The notes under the pieces are model-generated. The model worked only from the letters and a program-made list of their open reading frames with translations. It did not search any database and was not told where the DNA came from. Positions 52,843-55,478 of a DNA stretch of 55,478 nt are shown one piece after another (the first letter of the stretch is position 1; each line of letters begins with the position of its first letter). The DNA comes from JBBUX01 sp037445775. GTDB taxonomy: Bacteria > Actinomycetota > Coriobacteriia > Anaerosomatales > PHET01. The position numbers and the translations under genes are program-made. The stretch is taken from the NCBI GenBank assembly GCA_037445775.1, contig JBBIJX010000006.1:1-55478 (forward strand), in the 5' to 3' direction.

Positions 52843-53609
52843 CACAGCTTCCACGGCGCGCTTCCGTCCGCCCACATCTGGTCGAGGGCCATCTTGTCGC
52901 GAAGCATGTCCATAGGCATCCAGAAGCCCGAGTGACGGTAGGCGACAAGCTGACAGTCGCGCGAGAGCCCCTCGAGAGGCTCTCGCTCCCATATCGTGTC
53001 ATCGCCGCCCAGGTAGTCAAAGATCCGCGGCTCCAGGACGAAGAACCCCCCGTTCACCCAGCCGCCGTCACCCTCGGGCTTCTCCTGGAATGCAAGCACC
53101 GCGCAGTCGTCGTTCACATGCATGGCGCCGAACCGGCCGAGCGGCTGTACCGCGGTCACCGTCGCAGCACACCCATGCGCCCGATGGAAGGACAGCAGCT
53201 CCGCAATGTCGACGTCGGACAACCCGTCTCCATACGTGAGCATGAAGGTCTCATCGCCGACGAAGGACTGGATGCGCTTGATGCGGCCTCCGGTCATCGA
53301 CTCGGCGCCTGTGTCGACAAGCGTCACCCGCCAAGGCTCGGTCGTCGACTGGTGCACGAGCATCTCTCCGGTGCGCATGTCGAACGTGACGTCGCTGTTG
53401 TGTAGTGCGTAGTTCGAGAAGTACTCCTTGATCATGTAGCCCTTGTAGCCCAGGCAGATGACGAAGTCGTTGAAGCCGAAGTGGCTATACAGCTTCATGA
53501 TGTGCCAGAGCATGGGCCTATCGCCGATCTCGACCATGGGCTTGGGCTTGATGGCTGTCTCTTCAGACATGCGGGTCCCGTAACCTCCCGCAAGTATCAC
53601 GACCTTCAC
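52839..53609 (-). CDS. rfbF: glucose-1-phosphate cytidylyltransferase
   Basis: 256 residues from GTG 53609, chosen because a GGGAGG site lies five bases upstream and the length equals characterised RfbF; the upstream frame is shadow. N-terminal VILAGGYGTRMSEETAIKPKP, YGDGLSDVD and NGGFFVLEP are RfbF signatures. It makes CDP-glucose from CTP and glucose-1-phosphate, the entry to 3,6-dideoxyhexoses. First of three coupled genes rfbF-rfbG-rfbH. Confidence 0.94.
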   Translation of the reverse strand: MKVVILAGGYGTRMSEETAIKPKPMVEIGDRPMLWHIMKLYSHFGFNDFVICLGYKGYMIKEYFSNYALHNSDVTFDMRTGEMLVHQSTTEPWRVTLVDTGAESMTGGRIKRIQSFVGDETFMLTYGDGLSDVDIAELLSFHRAHGCAATVTAVQPLGRFGAMHVNDDCAVLAFQEKPEGDGGWVNGGFFVLEPRIFDYLGGDDTIWEREPLEGLSRDCQLVAYRHSGFWMPMDMLRDKMALDQMWADGSAPWKLW

Positions 53610-53661
53610 GCGCACCTCCCGAGCCGTGGAACCGTCACTGTGGACTCCGGCGACATCCGTC

Positions 53662-54519
53662 TCAGCGCTCCAGCAGACGCTCCAACCCCGCGCGCAGGTC
53701 CGACCCGTACTCCTGTGCCTCGAGTGCCAGCGCCACGTTCGCCTCGAGCCACGACAGGACGTTGCCGGTATCGAATCCCTCGGTGGGGTCGACCACCACC
53801 GCGTGCAACTCCTCATGCTCGATGAGCTGGACGAGCGCGTCTGTGAGCTGGATCTCCTCACCGCGTCCCGGTCGCACGTTCGGCAGGAGTTCCATGACCT
53901 TCGGCGTGAGGAGATAGCGGCCGAAGATCGCAAGATTGCTGGGTGCGGCGTTCGCGGGCGGCTTCTCGACGAGCCCCGTGACGCGCCACTCGCCGCCGGA
54001 CACCTCGGTGCCCTCGATGACGCCATAGCGGCTTACCAGGTCCTCGGGTACGGGTGTGACCGCGATGACGCTGCCACCAGTGCGCTCGTGGACCTCGCGG
54101 AGACGCGGCAGCACGCCCGCGTTTGGCACGAGCACGTCACCGAGCAGCACATAGAAGGACTCCCCTGCGGTGAACGGGGCGCCGCAGAGTACCGCGTGGC
54201 CCAGGCCGCGCGGTTTCTTTTGGCGAACGTAGAAGACCTCGGCGATCTCAGAGATCGCGCGCACTTCCCTGAGGCGCGCCGTGTTGCCGCTCGACTCGAG
54301 CAAATCCTCGAGCTCGATCGAGCGGTCGAAGTGGTCCTCGATGGCGCGCTTCCCACGGCCGGTGACGATGAGCACGTCATCGGCGTGAGCGGCGACCGCT
54401 TCCTCGACGACGTACTGGATGACCGGCTTGTCGACCACCGGCAGCATCTCTTTGGGCTGCGACTTGGTGACGGGCAGAAACCGCGTGCCCAGCCCGGCGG
54501 CCGGGATGATGGCTTTCAT
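53662..54519 (-). CDS. galU: UTP-glucose-1-phosphate uridylyltransferase
   Basis: 285 residues. AAGLGTRFLPVTKSQPKEML at the N-terminus, GHAVLCG, LLGDVL and VEKP (about residue 165) are GalU motifs. Makes UDP-glucose for the initiating transferase or for glucosyl/galactosyl residues. First gene of the long minus-strand nucleotide-sugar operon, with a candidate promoter 42 bases upstream; 52 bases separate it from rfbF. Confidence 0.95.
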   Translation of the reverse strand: MKAIIPAAGLGTRFLPVTKSQPKEMLPVVDKPVIQYVVEEAVAAHADDVLIVTGRGKRAIEDHFDRSIELEDLLESSGNTARLREVRAISEIAEVFYVRQKKPRGLGHAVLCGAPFTAGESFYVLLGDVLVPNAGVLPRLREVHERTGGSVIAVTPVPEDLVSRYGVIEGTEVSGGEWRVTGLVEKPPANAAPSNLAIFGRYLLTPKVMELLPNVRPGRGEEIQLTDALVQLIEHEELHAVVVDPTEGFDTGNVLSWLEANVALALEAQEYGSDLRAGLERLLER

Positions 54520-54560
54520 GGGGCAGGTGCCTCCGATTCGGCGGATGTTCCAACCTGAAC

Positions 54561-54589
54561 AGTGTAGGGCAGCGCGGGCGCGGCGTCAG
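54561..54589 (-). promoter_or_regulatory. candidate promoter of the galU-rfb operon
   Basis: Minus strand CTGACG (54584-54589), 17-base spacer, TACACT (54561-54566). The -35 overlaps the end of the PIN-domain gene. Nothing else in the 66-base gap. Confidence 0.45.
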
Positions 54590-55032
54590 TCTCCGGGAGG
54601 CGCGTCCAGGTCTCGGAACGGGTTCTCGAAGCGCACCCCTTCTACTTCGAGTCCGTGCGCGAAACCCTCGGAGTAGACGAGCGGGATGTTGTTGAGCTTC
54701 GCGACCGCCCAGATCTGGGCGTCGTACAAGGAGAACCCGTGCGTCTCCACGCCGCGAGCGGCCTCGAGGACGACAGCCGGCGTGGTGGAATGAATGGGGT
54801 AGTGATGGACGAGTTCGGTCAGCTGCTGCTGCAGTGCGACCGGAGCCAAGGCGCGGGGGAACTTGCGCAGCAGAACGCTCGAGTACTCACTGAGAACCTG
54901 GGCGCAGAGTCGCGCCGGACCAGCGTCCGTTGCTCGCTTGAGCACCTCGTAGGCGCGGGCCTGCTTCTCCAGCTCATCGTCGTCGTGCATGTACACGAGG
55001 ACGTTCGTGTCGAGCAGGCACTCAGCGCTCAT
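54586..55032 (-). CDS. PIN-domain toxin, VapC-like
   Basis: 148 residues from ATG 55032. LLDTNVLVYMHDDD supplies the first conserved Asp, LSEYSSVLLR the Glu, and LYDAQIWAVAKLNN further acidic residues of the PIN nuclease active site. VapC toxins are tRNA/rRNA endonucleases held by VapB. It overlaps the upstream ribbon-helix-helix gene by 11 bases. Confidence 0.88.
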   Translation of the reverse strand: MSAECLLDTNVLVYMHDDDELEKQARAYEVLKRATDAGPARLCAQVLSEYSSVLLRKFPRALAPVALQQQLTELVHHYPIHSTTPAVVLEAARGVETHGFSLYDAQIWAVAKLNNIPLVYSEGFAHGLEVEGVRFENPFRDLDAPPGD

Positions 55033-55267
55033 GGATCTCCTCGCGTGTCCACCGTCTCCCGCCACTGCCGGTACCCGACGAGCGCGCCACGTGCGCAAAC
55101 CGCTCGAACGCGGCCATCCGAGCCTCTCGCGCGGTCGTTTCCAGCATGTCGTCGATCGCCTGCCTGATGAGCGCTGACTGCGACACGCCAAGCACCTTGG
55201 CGCGCTCGGCGAGCGCGCGCTCCTGCTCGGGCTCTATGACGATCTGCTTGCGTACCATGCGCCCCAT
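55022..55267 (-). CDS. ribbon-helix-helix antitoxin, VapB-like
   Basis: 81 residues from ATG 55267 with an AGGTGG site upstream. KQIVIEPEQERALAERAKVL is the beta strand and first helix of a CopG-type ribbon-helix-helix, followed by GVSQSALIRQAIDDML. The C-terminal tail is the probable toxin-binding part. It should repress the module promoter together with VapC. A longer frame reaching 55324 is less likely. Confidence 0.85.
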   Translation of the reverse strand: MGRMVRKQIVIEPEQERALAERAKVLGVSQSALIRQAIDDMLETTAREARMAAFERFAHVARSSGTGSGGRRWTREEIHER

Positions 55268-55323
55268 CGTTCCACCTGGTCCTTGCCCCGACCTTGCCGT
55301 GAACGTACCAGCATTACACATCA

Positions 55324-55353
55324 ATCATACACACCCTGTGGACGGTGCCGCAA
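55324..55353 (-). promoter_or_regulatory. promoter of the VapBC-like module
   Basis: Minus strand TTGCGG (55348-55353), 18-base spacer, TATGAT (55324-55329). The -35 starts at the predicted 3' end of the group II intron. The stretch 55268-55323 between promoter and gene holds only the leader. Confidence 0.45.
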
Positions 55354-55425
55354 TCGGGTAGGCGGGCCGGGTCGCCCGACCCGCCTCCCACACCACCGGA
55401 CATGCGGGCCCGCATCCGGCGGTTC
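55353..55425 (-). mobile_element. 3' end of a group II (IIC-like) intron: domains V and VI
   Basis: On the minus strand a hairpin ACCGCCGGA...TCCGGTGGT (55392-55423) containing the palindrome ATGCGGGCCCGCAT has the size and shape of catalytic domain V with a CGC-type base as in IIC introns. It is followed by a GC-rich hairpin (GGCGGG...CCCGCC) and the tail CCTACCCGAT, which fits domain VI with a bulged branch A and an intron end at about 55353. The rest lies beyond the right edge. Confidence 0.6.
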
Positions 55426-55426
55426 G

Positions 55427-55477
55427 TCAGGTCGTTGTCCGGTATCGAGACCAGTGCTGGGTGAGGCTGAGCAATCC
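55427..55477 (-). CDS. C-terminal tail of intron-encoded reverse transcriptase (partial)
   Basis: Sixteen codons and a TGA, reading ...SLTQHWSRYRTTT, end two bases before the predicted domain V. This position, and the SLTQHWSRY ending, fit the C-terminus of a group IIC intron reverse transcriptase/maturase. Only the tail is inside the window, so the call depends on the intron structure next to it. Confidence 0.45.
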   Translation of the reverse strand, partial: GLLSLTQHWSRYRTTT

Positions 55478-55478
55478 A

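Noticed and set aside
1..55478. tRNA, rRNA or CRISPR features
   Set aside because: No cloverleaf, rRNA-like stretch or regularly spaced repeat array was recognised by eye; repeated heme-codon patterns in 1-4800 are protein repeats, not CRISPR.

Overview
The window is high-GC DNA with many GTG starts. It joins an extracellular/periplasmic multiheme cytochrome locus, matured by system II (ResB/ResC), to a very large polysaccharide biosynthesis locus. This combination, with an envelope that appears to use c-type cytochromes without system I genes, fits a deep-branching anaerobic actinobacterium (Coriobacteriia, OPB41/Anaerosomatales-like). That placement is inference from gene content and composition only. 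Nearly every gene lies on the minus strand; the one exception is a three-gene plus-strand island at 22.4-25.1 kb.

Region 1 (about 1-13 kb) is electron transfer. A giant multiheme cytochrome runs off the left edge (at least 1603 residues, 30 CXXCH plus 13 expanded CX4-10CH sites inside the window) and has its own clear promoter. Upstream of it lie resC, resB, a small lipoprotein, a seven-heme cytochrome, a membrane-anchored NHL propeller, a TPR protein and a Wzy/O-antigen-ligase-like protein, closely spaced or overlapping and probably co-transcribed. Region 2 (13-22.4 kb) holds the initiating sugar-phosphate transferase, glycosyltransferases, a phosphohexomutase and a DUF6056 membrane protein. 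Two MqsRA-like toxin-antitoxin modules with near-identical promoter/operator architecture flank the phosphohexomutase.

Region 3 (22.4-38.7 kb) encodes two partial sets of enzymes for UDP-2,3-diacetamido uronic acids (N-acetyltransferase, dehydrogenase, aminotransferase), a WbpI-like epimerase, a WbpA-like 6-dehydrogenase, an AsnB-like amidotransferase, a Wzx flippase and glycosyltransferases. A cassette of about 3.8 kb (DUF4143 ATPase, Fic protein, AbiEii-like nucleotidyltransferase, HTH-DUF6922 protein) splits the second set.

Region 4 (38.7-54.5 kb) is a tightly coupled nucleotide-sugar operon: galU, rfbF-rfbG-rfbH, a 3,5-epimerase and a reductase (a CDP-3,6-dideoxyhexose, perhaps ascarylose, pathway), two polyprenyl-type/GT2 transferases including a GT2-GtrA fusion, an SDR, rmlA, rmlB, two large membrane proteins and manC. 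Region 5 (54.5-55.5 kb) has a VapBC-type module and the 3' end of what looks like a group IIC intron with the tail of its reverse transcriptase.

Together the genes make activated sugars, assemble and flip a polysaccharide repeat (initiating transferase, Wzx and Wzy-like proteins are present; no Wzz/Wzc chain-length protein or ABC exporter is in the window) and build c-type cytochromes. The proximity suggests that the polysaccharide and the extracellular cytochromes belong to one surface structure, but that is inference. No tRNA, rRNA or CRISPR array was recognised.
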